64,000 nucleotides of DNA from Dermatophagoides farinae (GCF_024713945.1 NC_134684.1:1283001-1347000); one strand, 5' to 3'. Positions 26,166 to 38,800 are shown, numbered from the stretch's first letter. The notes: generated from the sequence alone by a model not told the origin. Translations and numbers: made by a program.

Positions 26166-29100
26166 TCTTTTGATTGTCTTTCATTTTCGCTTTTTTTGTT
26201 TTACAGTAAACTACTCTCACAGGATGGTTTTTTTTTGGTTTTTTTTGCGTTTCATTTTCGAAATTATTCCCCAAAGGGATGCATAGCACTAAACTCTTAT
26301 AAAGTCAACAATACCAAAATGATAAACCTCATTTTGAATCTCAAAATGAAACGGTTTTTTATTTGTTGTTTTCGCTGGCTATAGCCAATAATAATAAGAC
26401 ATAGCAATGTGCATTTGAAATGGCCACTAGCCATTGATAAAAACAAAAAACTGGACTAAACTAGATGTTGTTGTTGTTGTTGTTTTGAATATATGAATAA
26501 CGAAAACAAGAGAGAAAAACAAACGAATAAGGGCATGCTATAATGCTATGTAAATACGAATGATGATGATGATGATGATGATGACCATGGTCACCGTTCG
26601 TATATCATCATCTCCAAAAGAAAAAAAAATTCTACAAATGAAAATGGAAATTTATCCTATAGGATAGGTTTTGGTATTGAAAGGCATCATTCTTTCACTC
26701 ATACACACACACACACATCGTCAACATCAAACAATCAACTTTTTTTCTGTGTTTTTTTGTTTTTTTTTTCGTCCACCATCATAATATTCAAGATAATTAA
26801 AGAGAGAATGAATGAAAGACAAAATAAATAGACAAACCAATCATCATGATCATCATCACAAGACGTACGATAAAAAAAAACGTCAATGAAACCTGTAGAG
26901 AAAATTTTCGAAAATAAAAAAAAGATAACCAAAATTGATTGATATTGGAAAAGAAACAAAAAAAACAAAGAAAGTAAACATTGCCAATTATCAATATTGA
27001 TATATAAATAGAAAAAAAACAAAGGCTAAGGTCATTTATAAACAAACAAACAAACAGAAAAACAGAAAAAATTTTCTCCAATTGCCATATACCGTTGTCA
27101 GCCAAAATTCAAATAAATATACAAGGTGTATGGTGAATAATAAGTGAGGAGAAAAAGAAGTAGCAACTTAGTCACTACTACTTGGAATGAAGAAAAAAAA
27201 ACTCCCAATGGACCATCATTTCAGCCAGAAAAAAAACGAAAAACATTTTCTACCGGTATGATCTATTTCAGGTTCATAATGAATAAAAGAATTACAAAAC
27301 AGCAGCCAGAAAAAAAAGTTTCAAATGAGATGATGATTCTGTGATGAAATGAATGAATCTTCTAGTCTTCAGTAAAAAAAAAACTGATAATAAACATGAC
27401 TACTATGTTCTAAGTTCAACATATTCTTCCTGGTTTTAGATTAATGTTCATGTGTTGTGATGGTGGTGGTGGTGGTGGTGATGGGGTGGGTGGACGAGGC
27501 GAATTTGCTTATCAAATTGAGCCCACCACCTTGATTCATCAAATTCTGGTTTATATGATGATGATGTATGGATATGAAAGAAAAAAAAACAACTTAGAAT
27601 GATAAGATCCCAAGGGATAAATACACACACACAACTAGAAGCAATCGATTTATAAAAATACTAGCATACTGGAAAACAGAAAAAAAAATGAAAGGTAACC
27701 AACTCTAACCATGAATAGAATTGTTTGCCAATCTTTTAGGTTCATTAGATCAAACAATATAAACCGATAGACCGATATATTTGGTGTAACTACCAAAAAC
27801 CAAACCAAATCAGAAGCAAAGTACAGGAAAAAAATATTGAATCCACTTAGAAAAAAAAATTTACCCAATTTTTTTCCAAGAAAAACAACCACAGAATAAT
27901 ATTCATAGATCTAATGGAATCTCTACAACCGAAAAAAAACATACATACACACACACAAGATGAAGCTTTTATTTGGATAACTCAAAGGTTTTTTTCATCA
28001 TCATCATTTGTGGATCACACACAAGAATATTCTGTCAATATTGACATTAACGAAGAATGAATGAATAAGTATTGAATATTATTCTACCAGTAAAATAGAT
28101 AAAAAAAGAGAGAAAATATTGCCAATAAAAATAATAATGACAACCATCATCATCATCATCATCATCATCGATGATCATCGTTGAATGATTGTGATTAATT
28201 ATTAATCAACCACACACACACACACATACACACAGAGAGATTCAAATAAACAACACAATCGAATCATCGATATTGATAAAAATAAAGGTAATATATAAAA
28301 AAAAATGCAACGGTGCAATTTTTCTTTCATTTGATGATCGGTTATTGGATGAAAGAAAAAAAAAATATTGATCGATGGTTTTTCAACAACAACAACAACA
28401 ACAACAGCAAAAAATATCAATATTTCATCGTAGTCATCTCGGAGACGAAAATTCCGATCATAATTTTTTTTTTACTTAACCGTTGATCATCACCAAGTAT
28501 CATAGGTCATAATTTTCAAATCTGACAAATGAATGAATGAAAAAGCAAACCTATCAGCGGAAAGGAAAATTCTACCTTCAAATTTTTTTCTTCTTCTTCA
28601 CACACACACACTATTATATTGAGAGATACGGTAAATTAAACTATGTGACATTCATTACCGTAGTAGTAGTAGCACTCCTGGCAATCATTTTCAGGGAGAG
28701 AAAAAAAAATACTCAGCTTCAGGAACAGCCATTATTAACGAAAATTAATGATAACTTTTTACCAATCGAAAAAAAATTTTCATTCTCATTCTCTATTGAT
28801 ATATATATACACACACACACACACAAAAGCAAGGTTTATTGCCATTAATCATCCAATTTACTTGATTCCATGAATCAAAGAATAAAAAAACGAAAGAGGA
28901 AACAACGCAAGAGAAATATAAAAAAGGTATATACACGATTACTACTACTATTCTACTCTACTGTGTTATTTCCTGAATGATTTGGAAAATATAATAATAA
29001 ATGGGTATAGATATAATTAAATATTTCAGAAATGAGTGCAAAAAAAACTGAGAGAAAATGAGCTACACACACATACAATGATGCTTCATCAATTTTGAAT
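21125..29100. other. Gene-free, microsatellite-rich DNA; probable intron
   Basis: No exon is supported. It contains A/T homopolymers, (CA)n and (GT)n arrays, (CTCT)n tracts, (GAT)n and (CAA)n. A (GT)n and a (CA)n array face each other at 26,055-26,163. A 9-bp perfect stem TCATTTTGA-ATC-TCAAAATGA lies near 26,320-26,350. Isolated CAGGTA cores occur (for example near 21,252). Confidence 0.5.
26055..26163. repeat. Facing (GT)n and (CA)n arrays able to form a hairpin
   Basis: A (GT)~14 run at 26,055-26,083 is followed after about 50 bp by a (CA)~15 run at 26,133-26,163. The two are complementary and could pair in RNA or single-stranded DNA. Confidence 0.8.
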
Positions 29101-29216
29101 TCAAGTGTCAGCATCATATATGGAAATGTGAAAGTAGTGAAAAAAACCCATTGTCATCACAATGGAAAGAAATGAACGAGTATTTTGTATACCCGTCCGG
29201 ATACGCGTGCAAAGTA

Positions 29217-29328
29217 CGTTCCAGGTAGTTGAATATACCCGTTTTTTGGGGAAAAAAATGGAACAGATTGAAAATGTTCAATATGAATGAATGACTGCAA
29301 CTCGATATATTCATATATACCTGGAACG
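29217..29328. repeat. Imperfect inverted repeat with CCAGGTA in both arms
   Basis: The left arm (29,217-29,237) begins CGTTCCAGGTAGTTGAATAT. The right arm (29,305-29,328), read in reverse, begins CGTTCCAGGTATATATGAAT. They are separated by about 67 bp. The perfectly shared part is CGTTCCAGGTA. It could be a paired binding site or the ends of a small hairpin element. Confidence 0.6.
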
Positions 29329-30212
29329 GTAAATTTATGAATACTGTGCCCGATTGTCTACATTCAGGATCACAATAAAACTTTAGCTTTGATTGAACAC
29401 CGGCGTAACAAACAAACAAACCGAAAAACGAAACTGAATGAATAAATCGAAAAAAAAATCATATTCAACACACGTTTTTTTCCCAATTCATATTGTGACA
29501 ACCACACACGGTCAAAGGTCATAGGATATTCAAAGGGGGTTATATAGCAGCAGTATAAATATAAAAAACGGTCAGCCGAACAGTGAATGTGTGTGTGTGT
29601 GTGTGTGTGTGTGTATACCTTCAATAGTATCCTGAATGAATATAAACGGGATACCTAATAAGCTCCAGGATCTCACGTCGTGTGAACACATACATAGCCA
29701 ATACTAATATATATCTCGGTCGAATCGAATCGAATAGAAATCATAATCATCATGATGATGATCAATCGATAAACGAATTCTAACATCAAAGATTTTTATA
29801 CCGATTGAATAACGAATTAATCGGTAACAACAACGTGAGACCCGATCAAATGAGCTGATGAATGTGTGTGCATGTGTGTCTGCTTTCTCTCTCTCCTCTC
29901 TCTCTGTATGCATATGCCGCTGAACTTTTCATTTCTTTTACTACTCTTGTTTTAATCAGGATACGGGAATCAAATAAATCGGTAACTCAAACAGATGAAC
30001 AAATAATAAATTTGGTAAAAAGAAACCGTTATATGGATGATCCCCACCTGGACACACACACATACGTGGCACGTGCGACACATGCATTTTGTATACATAC
30101 GTCGCACGACGAAATAAAAAAAAAAAAAAACTTCATTTCTTTTCATTTGACACATACATACACAAAGGTGATTCACCGTAAATATATGAATGAATTGTAC
30201 AAAGAATGATGT

Positions 30213-30389
30213 ATGTCGAGTGGCTCGCGTGAATACGCTATCGGATCAATCGTTCGGGACAAGGCCACTAAAATAATTCGTATCGTATTTAACGATGTGC
30301 TAGAAATGAAAAAAAAGAGAACAAAACAAAACAAAACAAAAAAAAACCTTAAACATGAAAATGGTCCGAACCAATATAAATCGAAATAG
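30213..30389 (+). CDS. Candidate small ORF, 58 codons, no known family
   Basis: An ATG-started frame inside the low-repeat island. The first 32 residues are not repeat-derived and look protein-like (MSSGSREYAIGSIVRDKATK, then a hydrophobic/charged stretch ending VLEM), followed by a lysine/asparagine-rich tail. The stop TAG is immediately followed by GTATAT, so a splice reading is possible only before the stop. I do not recognise it, and the opposite strand is also open here. It may be a chance frame in a conserved non-coding block. Confidence 0.15.
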   Translation: MSSGSREYAIGSIVRDKATKIIRIVFNDVLEMKKKRTKQNKTKKNLKHENGPNQYKSK

Positions 30390-30540
30390 GTATATACCGA
30401 AAATTCATTTTGGATCAAATCAGCCGGACCAAATTTGTGTATATATGTGTGTATGTCTGTATGTCAATGCCACCAGCAATGTCATTGCTAATCAAAACGC
30501 ATTGTACCGTAAGTGTCGCATACGAATACACACGTTTTTC

Positions 30541-31970
30541 AACAAAAAAAAAAAAAAAAAAAAAACGTAATGAAAGATAAAAGATCACGGGAAAAAAGCT
30601 GTTTTGGCTATTTTTTTTTTTTTTTTTTTTTTTGGAAATTTGCCATAAAAAGGGCAGACAGCTTGTAAGGTTTGGTTTGATTGCGAGGATTATTTTCAAA
30701 TTCAACTCGCTCAATTTGTGTGTGTGTGTGAATAAAATACGTTCGTTAGTATTTATGGCTTGGTTTAGCTTCTGTGTGTGTGATGTGTGAGTGGATGTGA
30801 ATGAATCATACTTCTTCATCATCAATGAAAAAAAAACACCCAGAAAAAAAATTCGTAATGAACGGATAAAACAAAAATAGCCTGAACAACAACACAAGAA
30901 TTGGTCAAATTTAATGAATTGAAAGTCTGTGTGTGTGTGTGTACGTGTGCATACCACATATACAGACAGTCAGACAAACATTGAAATAGATCAGATAATT
31001 AACAGTGAAACATTTAGAACGACCAAAAAAAAAAAAAAAGTCATGTCAAACTGTTTAAAGGTTGGCCATCTGGAACAATTGTTGGAAGAGAAAAAAAAAT
31101 TTTCTTCAATTCATTCAATCGTTTACAAATGAAAAACATTCTTATTGTTTATAATATAAACGTTTTTAGGTGTTGAAAAAAAGTGTTGAAATTCACATAC
31201 TACAACAACAACAATCATCATCATTATCAATGATGACGCTATAGTTTTTGATTTTTTTTGTGTATTTAAATTTTTTTTGTTTGTTTGTTTGTTTGTTTGA
31301 TAACATTGATTATGATGATGATGATCAATGTCTGTGTTTCATTATGGTATAAACAAAAAAAGACCAAACACTACGTCGTCAAAAAAAAAATTTTATCAAA
31401 TAGAGGTGTGTGTGTGTGTGTGCATGGTAAAACGGATGAATCAACAACATACATTGCCAACATTAAGGTGATATATATATATATGTTCACATTGAAATTG
31501 TCGTTGTTGGTCTAAATTAGTTTGAAAAAAATGAAAAAATAAATCGATAATCGATCAATATTGATGAGATAAATTATCAAATAGAAATGGTTCAATCAAC
31601 AACAACGAAGACAACGACGACGACAAACAAACACCACCACCACCTTCTATAGGTTGATCCTGTTGTCACCGTGTGTGTGTGTGTGTGTGTGTGTCTGTGT
31701 ATGTTTGATTTGAAATGAAAAAAAAAAATTCCAATGAAACTCATTTGATAAAATATCACCGACAAAATTAAAAAAAAAAACGATGACGAAGATCATCATT
31801 GCATTGGACAAAAAAACAAAAAAAAAAACTCGTCGAGAGAAATTATGCAAAAACAAATAATAAAAACAGAGACAGACAGATACACACACACACACACACC
31901 AATTGAATTTATATTAGGGATACAAACAAAAACATTTTTTTTTTCGTTCATTTTTCATTTCAAAACCTAC
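30541..31970. other. Gene-free DNA next to the ZEB/zfh1-like exon; probable proximal intron
   Basis: Contains an A22 run (30,544-30,565) and a T23 run (30,611-30,633) facing each other, plus (GT)n, (CA)n and (GAT)n arrays. No acceptable exon was found. The minus-strand donor at 31,970 opens the intron that crosses this region. Confidence 0.5.
30544..30633. repeat. Facing A22 and T23 homopolymers
   Basis: A22 at 30,544-30,565 and T23 at 30,611-30,633, with 45 bp between them, can pair as a 22-bp stem. Confidence 0.85.
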
Positions 31971-32277
31971 CATTATGCTGTTTTCGTTGACGAGGATTTG
32001 CCTGTTTTCGACGTTTTGTTGTTGTTGTTGATGATGATTTCGATAATAATGGTGAAAAACATTGGTGCTGTTGTCGTTGTTGTTGTTGTTGATGATGATC
32101 CATTGATAATAATGATGATGGTTGATTATTATTCAAAGATGGCATCGATGATGATGATGATAAAAATCGATGACTAGGTGATATTGAATTTAATAGAAAA
32201 GGTGATGACGATGTTGGTGGCGATGATGATGATGATGATGAGCAATAGGAATCACAATGTGGAACTTGTGCCATCAT
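31971..32277 (-). CDS. First coding exon of a ZEB/zfh1-like zinc-finger repressor (NuRD-binding motif); partial
   Basis: The exon encodes 102 residues plus one base. It starts at ATG 32,277 (a second ATG follows at once; an in-frame TGA lies two codons upstream) and ends at a donor G|GTAGGT at 31,971/31,970, phase 1. The body is serine-, glutamine- and asparagine-rich, as in disordered parts of transcription factors. The last 16 residues are TKRRKQANPRQRKQHN. The RRKQxxP peptide near the N-terminus recruits the NuRD co-repressor in SALL, FOG, BCL11 and ZNF521 proteins, and KRRKQANPR is exactly the N-terminal form I know from vertebrate ZEB1/2, whose first coding exon I recall also ending just after it in phase 1. 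No zinc-finger exons are in the window; they should lie beyond the left edge. FOG (RRKQSNPRQ) is the main alternative. Family call moderately sure; coding status quite sure. Confidence 0.7.
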
Positions 32278-33750
32278 TATTCATTCATTCATTTAATTAA
32301 TAAATTAATTAATTAACAGGAGAAAAAAATCAATGATACAATGTGAATGTTGAAAACTTGAAAAAAAAAATTTTTTTTCATGCACAAAAAAAACGATGTA
32401 AACAATTCTTGGAATCAGAATCACACACCTACACACATACACACAAATCATCAGGAATTTAATTTGAAAATAAAAAAAAATTGGACGCCACACCTTTACA
32501 AATCACACACACACACACACACACACAAAAAGAGTTTTTTCAGAAGAAAAAAAAAATTTTTTCCACAACACAGGAATGATAATAATGATGATAGGTATAG
32601 ATAGATTGATTGATTGATTAATGTTGATATTGAACACTGAAACTATGATCGATTGCTATGAAAACATGCATTCATATTGGCCACTAGATAGATTTAATTG
32701 TCATTTGATGATGTTGGATGAATGTTATGCATTACGTTATATTTGTTGATGATGCTTCTATCCATTGTTTTTATTCAGTTCACATCATATATATCATCAA
32801 TCGACAACATTAAATTTCATTTTCATTTTTGATATTGTTTTTCATTCAGAATAGGATTTGGCACTGGAAATGTTTAGTGTTTGTGTTTATGGTGCGATGA
32901 ATGGTGATCAACCAAACGACATCGACATCAACATCATCATCATCATCGTGAGGATCAGAGTATCTGGTACCGTTATACTTTAAAATGATTTTTTTTTTTT
33001 GGGTGGTGTTGATGATCATGATGATGGTGGTGGTGGTGGTGGTGGTATACTTTAAACAACACCAAATTGCATTCTAACGTAGTAATGAACAATTTGAATA
33101 TACAAAGTTTTTCAAACTACGACAACACACACACACACCACCAACTACAACAACAACGATTTATATATATAAAACATGACTAACTCTAACAGATATCCAC
33201 CACCACCATTACCAAATGTTCAACAAGCGTTCAACAGCCAGACCATGGATCCATATATACACACACACACACACACAAAAAAAAAGACAAAGAGAGGATG
33301 AATACTTCTGAACTGAAATAATCTGGTTGATGATAATCAGTGAGTGGTATTGTTAATTCAGCAGAGAGAAAAAGAGAGAGAGAGAGCGATAGAGTGAGAA
33401 AAAGGCCGAAACGATGATTGTCGGTGATGATGATCCCACCTATCCATCGTTGTTTACCGCTGCCAAACATGATGATGATGATAATGATGATTATTATATG
33501 ATATTTTGATTTTGCCAAATTCAGGATCCGAATTCAATTTGAATTATTCAAACAATATGAAAGATTTTTTTTTTGTCAAGTATTCAAAAGGTTCATCGTT
33601 CATTTATTCATTCATTCATACAGATAAATTCCCAAAATTAGAAAAAAAGGGTACGAATGGACGAATCAAAATCTAAAAAAAATTTTTTTTTGTTCATTTC
33701 ATTATATGGAAAATAATTTGCAACATCATTTTTTTCAGCATTTTTTTTTC

Positions 33751-33774
33751 GTTGTTGTTGTTGTTGTTGTTGTT
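33751..33774. repeat. (GTT)8 microsatellite
   Basis: Eight uninterrupted GTT units. Confidence 0.9.
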
Positions 33775-34368
33775 CTCTTTGTTTGTTTCACAATTATCAT
33801 AATCAATCAATCAAATTGATATCAATCAAAAATTTGAAATCCATTAGCTGAAAAAAAAACACAAGGGCCATTGATGTGTGCGTTTGATGATGACGATGAT
33901 CGACCTGTATGTTTGGTGTGTGCGTTTGTGATAAAAAAAAAATGAAATTTATGAAATGTTTAAATGATTGATAATAAACAGCTATATATTTCTATTTTCT
34001 TAACAGAAAAAAAGTTGAATAAAAGGACTTTGAAATGACGATGATGATGATGATAACACCTTGATGATAATGGCAAGAATTTGATCATGATACAAAAATA
34101 TTCCAATTATATTCAGCGGGATTTGCCTGCCATCTGTCGTCCAATGATGGCAAATGTTTTTGTTTCCGTTAATTTTTGTCTTTTTTTTTTTTTTTCTTCT
34201 CATCTCTCTCTCTCTCAACCATTCAAATGATTCAAGGCTAAATCCTATGACTTTAAGAATCACTTTGATCATGAAAGAAGAAAAAAATAATCAGAATTCT
34301 TCGCCTCATCTTTTTTTTTTCACCACCATTTGAAATTGCAAAAAAAAACCTCAAGATTCAAGACCTGG

Positions 34369-34440
34369 ATGGATTGTATTATAAAAATATCGTTTAAATC
34401 TGATGATTCTAGTGAAGAATCAAACTGGCCTGGAATGAAA
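34369..34440 (+). CDS. Weak candidate exon with a strong donor
   Basis: Twenty-four codons from ATG 34,369 give a non-repetitive peptide (MDCIIKISFKSDDSSEES, then NWPGMK) and end exactly at AAA|GTGAGT. A 53-bp stretch with a T-rich middle ends in CACAG at 34,493, and the frame stays open beyond as CCACCG..., so a mini-intron of the size used elsewhere in this window is possible. Downstream the frame runs into a (CA)n repeat. I recognise no family; it could be chance. Confidence 0.15.
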
Positions 34441-35792
34441 GTGAGTTTTTTTTTGTTTCTTTCGTTGTTGCTGCTGCTGAAAATGGACCACAGCCACCGA
34501 AACCGATCATCATCATCAACATTATTATGAGGGAAAATTCTACGTTCATCCAAAAAACATTTGATCGTCGTCAATGTTTTTTTTTTGTTACCGTCATACA
34601 CACACACACACACACATATACATTCATTCACTTTTAAATTGCCTATTCTTATGCAAATAAACCTGGATAGTAAAAGTAAAAAAAAAAAAAAATTGACTTG
34701 TGCTTTTTGTTTGTTTGATGGTGGTGGTGGTTGTGATGGTCGTGGGTGTTAAAATGAACAATCTTCTTTTACGAATAATAAAAAAAAATATTCAGTAACG
34801 GTCTACCAAACACAAACGACAACGACGGTAAGATTTTTTTTTATTTGGGGGGTACAGGGCTGTTTGAGAATGAAATTGTTTGATGTTTGAGAATTCAGTG
34901 TGTGTATGTGTGTGATGGCGACATTTTCATCGTCGTCAACGACAATTTCACAATGTTTATAATAATAATAATAATAATGTGTGTGTGTGCGTGTGTACAT
35001 TGATGTTTCCTACAGAATCACATCAAGAATTAGAAAAGTGAAAGAATAGAAAAAAAATCAAAGAAATAAGTGTTCCAGGAACACACACACACACACACGG
35101 TAGCTTGTCTTTTACACATTTTTTTTCTAGTTGACTTTTTTTTTCCTGTTTTTTTTCGTGTGTAACACACAATTTTCAACCTGAAAATTTAATGGCATTT
35201 TTTTCTACTTCTTCAATTCTTTGGTGGCCATATATTATTTTTTTTTCAGTGCAAAACAACAATGGCGCCTCAACAACAAACGACTATGACTACACTGTGT
35301 TCTCACTATACGGGGATTTTAATTGAATCGACACAATAATATAAACACATAAAGAAAATGAATTGAGTTGAATTGAATTGAATTAAATTCTGGTCTTTGG
35401 GTATTACTATGGCCATGATGATGACATTTACCATTCTTTTAAACGACAAGTTTTGTGTTTTATTTTAATATCACTTAAGACACACGCACACACAAACAGG
35501 TTCCAGAAATTCTTTCTGGAATATAAAATGTAAAGTAAACAGCCAGAATCTACAAATAATTCAAATAGTAAAATTTGGAACATTGACATCAAAGATTTCA
35601 TAAACGGAATTTACGCGCGGAATCAGAAAAAAAAATGATGATGATGATGATAATAATAATTTAATGACAATTATGTGCCACATACATATATATATATGTT
35701 TGACGTTGACACTAATAATAACCATCATCATCATCATCATCATCATTATTATTCATTCATTCACAGGAAATTACCGGAAAAAGTGATGCTAG

Positions 35793-35793
<1 letters not shown>

Positions 35794-35825
<32 letters not shown>
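35794..35825. repeat. (TG)16 microsatellite
   Basis: Sixteen uninterrupted TG units. Confidence 0.9.
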
Positions 35826-35826
<1 letters not shown>

Positions 35827-38800
35827 ATAAAAAAAAAGAATACCGAATAACCTTTGGCTTGAAATGAATGAATACGAGTCAATCAATCATCAACACACAA
35901 AACACACACCAATGGATAATGATTATCGAGCCAGCCACATTTCCTTTTGTTAGTGTGTGAGAGAAAAAGGTTCCCGCAAGCATCCATTCCTCTGTACATT
36001 TATCCTGGTAATGATTATTGTTATGATTTTGATTCCGAAAAAAATTCTACCATTATGAGATATCAGGAATAATAGTGAAAAAAAACCTGAAGGCCAACAA
36101 CAATCTACGGAATGGAAAGTCAATTACAAAATTGTACATCCTGGTGCTCGTTTTTTATTTTTATTATTATTATTATTCTCGGAGAAGATTAATCATTTTG
36201 ACCCGAAACACAATGGACATTATTTCGTTCAAGGCGTTTTTCTTTCTTTTTTTTTGGATCGAGTAGATAATTTTATGTTGGATCAAGTTTTTGAATCGAA
36301 TCGACCAACCAACCAAAAAAAAAAAAAAAAACGACTGAACTCGACTTACCTAATCACCTCTATAGAACATCATCATCATCATCAACATTGAATGGACGTC
36401 GTCGTTTGTCACATTCAATTCAATCAAGTTTGATTCACTGATTTTTACTTTCTTTTTGGCAGGAGAGTTTCATTTTCTCTCTCTCTCTCTTTGTTTTGTT
36501 AGTTAATCCTACCAAACGACCGATTGATAGAACGAGCAAACGAAATTTTAGCAATTAAGCTCTTATCTTTCGAATACTGGCTGTTTTCATTTGGGTTTAA
36601 TTTTTTTTCTCTTTGCTTTCTTTCTTGTTCGTCCATTGGTTCAAATATTTCATTTCGTTTACACACACAGTCATAAGCAACAAAAAAAAAACTTTTCCAA
36701 TAGTCAAAGAATGACATTTTTTTTTTGGATTGTCCAAAGAAGAAAAAAAAGGTCTTTTTAGCCATTCATTCATTCAATTCAATTCAATTCTGTTAATTCG
36801 TTCATTCATTCAAACTTGATTCCCGTTCTCTTATCTCTTGTATTTCGTTTCCCTCCCCCGATTAAGGTAAATTCAAATATAGAGTGAGAAAGAACTCGTA
36901 GCCGTAGTCAAAAAAAAATCGATCGGTAACCATGTGTATAAAAATGAACGAAAGAATCCGATTCTGTAGTTTCATGGTTCACAATGAATCAAAAAAAAAG
37001 AATGAATGAATGAAAGAGAAAAAAGTTTACTTTTTCATTGTTTTTATCAACAAAAATAAAGGCTAAAGAAATAAAAGAATAGAAAATTGGGTCATAAATC
37101 AAATTCTTAAATTAGCAGACACACATACACACACACACAGAGAGAGAGAATAAAAGCAGGACAGCCAAAAGTTAATGGACATTTTGTTCGGTGAAAAAAA
37201 ATTCTGTTCATTTGAAATTCTTATTCAAAATTTTTGTTAAAATTTTTTTTTTCATTTTCATTTTCCACAGAATCATCATTACATTGGAAAATGAATGGTG
37301 AATAATAATCAAAAAAAAAAAAAAAAAAAACTGTTCACTGTTGGATACCATTGGCTGCCATCATTATCAACCAGAAATTCCAGTTAAATATCAACAATTA
37401 ATTGAATTGAATTAAATCCAATGGAATATAATAATAATAATAATAACCAGAAACCAGAATTTTTTTTTGCATTTATATTTGAATCGATTTTCAGCTCGAT
37501 CGATTGATTCTCACATCACAGAGAGAGAGAGAGAGGTTTTCCAACAAAAACAAGCTCAGGTGTGTGTGTGTGCGTTATTGCTATTTGGATTCGATCGTTT
37601 TATTTGTTCAATCAGCGAAAATAAAAACGTGCAGAGAAAAAAATCTGGTAATATAATACTCGATATAAATTGGATCGATGGATCCATTTTCTCATTAGCT
37701 CAGTTCATTGCTTATTGTGTGTGCATGTGTGTGTGTTTCAAATAAATTCTGCTCAAATTAAACTGCCGTGAATGGCAATAAAATAAAATCAGAAAAAAAA
37801 GTAGAAAACGGGCAGTTCATGATAATAAATGCAAGGGGATGTCATGTTTGTTTTTGTTGTTGTTGGTTGTTGTTGTTGATATTGTTGGAACAACCGTAAC
37901 ACTAAAATTGCATTGCATTTCATGTGTGTGCAAGATTTTGTCGAGCTCATCACATGCATAGACACGCGATCCATGTTTTTTTTGTTTTGTTTTGTTTGTA
38001 GTGTCGATCAGTCATTGATTTTCTTTTTTTTGGTGCATTTTTTTTGGCAACCAGAAAAAAAATCATCATCATCATCCGCATCAATGAAACACATCTATCT
38101 TTGGTCATGATTGGAACGCACACACACACACAGAGACCAGACCTGTGCATATTCAGCATCTATTACATTAAATAGATATAGCAAACACATCACACATCTA
38201 ATAATGAAATTCTCCTGCATGGCTCCTGTACACACACACACCAGTTTTGTGAGATTACCCGAATGATTGTTAATTACTTTTATAGCCTTGAATAAATGAA
38301 TGAATGAATAAACGAACTAACGGGTATAGTTTGGTAATGAATCTAAACGAATCATCATCATCATCATCATTAAAACCTTCACTCTCTGTTCACATGTTTG
38401 AAATTTGATGGTTGGAATCGATTTTTTTTTGCATTCATCCGATTCATTCGATTCGTGATAATGATGATGATGATGATTCTTTTTTTCCACCGTTTCAATT
38501 AAAAGAAAAAATTTTTCTTCAGAAAAAAAACCTGATGTACAAAAAAAAAAAAAAAATAGTCATTATTATACACACCTATGTAGTATGTGTATCTATTATT
38601 GGTTTATCATGGTGAATGGAATCAAAACGGATGTGTCATTCGATTGTAACAACACGACGACAAAAAATTGACTACTTCCGATTATAGAATATTGAAGATG
38701 AACCAATCAGTCACATACACAGACCAGTATCAATTTGATCAAAAAAAAATAGTAACCCTTTCTTTCTACTTGTCTACTTGACTACTACTACCACCACCAC

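Larger units (their letters stand above)
29101..30540. promoter_or_regulatory. Low-repeat island, possible enhancer or hidden exons
   Basis: Base composition is more even and microsatellites are fewer than nearby. It includes an imperfect inverted repeat (29,217-29,328) whose arms both carry CGTTCCAGGTA, the 7-bp stem GTGCGAC/GTCGCAC around 30,078-30,110, a 58-codon plus-strand frame (30,213-30,389) and a short plus-strand frame ending in a good donor ACC|GTAAGT (30,461-30,508). It could be a conserved regulatory block in the proposed intron, or contain short exons of an unrecognised plus-strand transcript. Neither is proven. Confidence 0.3.

Noticed and set aside
29114-29419. 101-codon minus-strand frame
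   Set aside because: Includes T-rich phenylalanine stretches, no good splice signals, and the non-repetitive part is better explained by the inverted repeat there.
35237-35315. Short plus-strand frame MAPQQQTTMTTLCSHYTG with good ATG context
   Set aside because: Ends after 25 codons with no donor and no continuation; probably chance.
37789-37974. Minus-strand 61-codon ATG frame (MDRVSMHVMSS...)
   Set aside because: Half is a GTT-repeat poly-Q stretch, it has no donor or neighbour exon and ends in a T-run; too weak to call.
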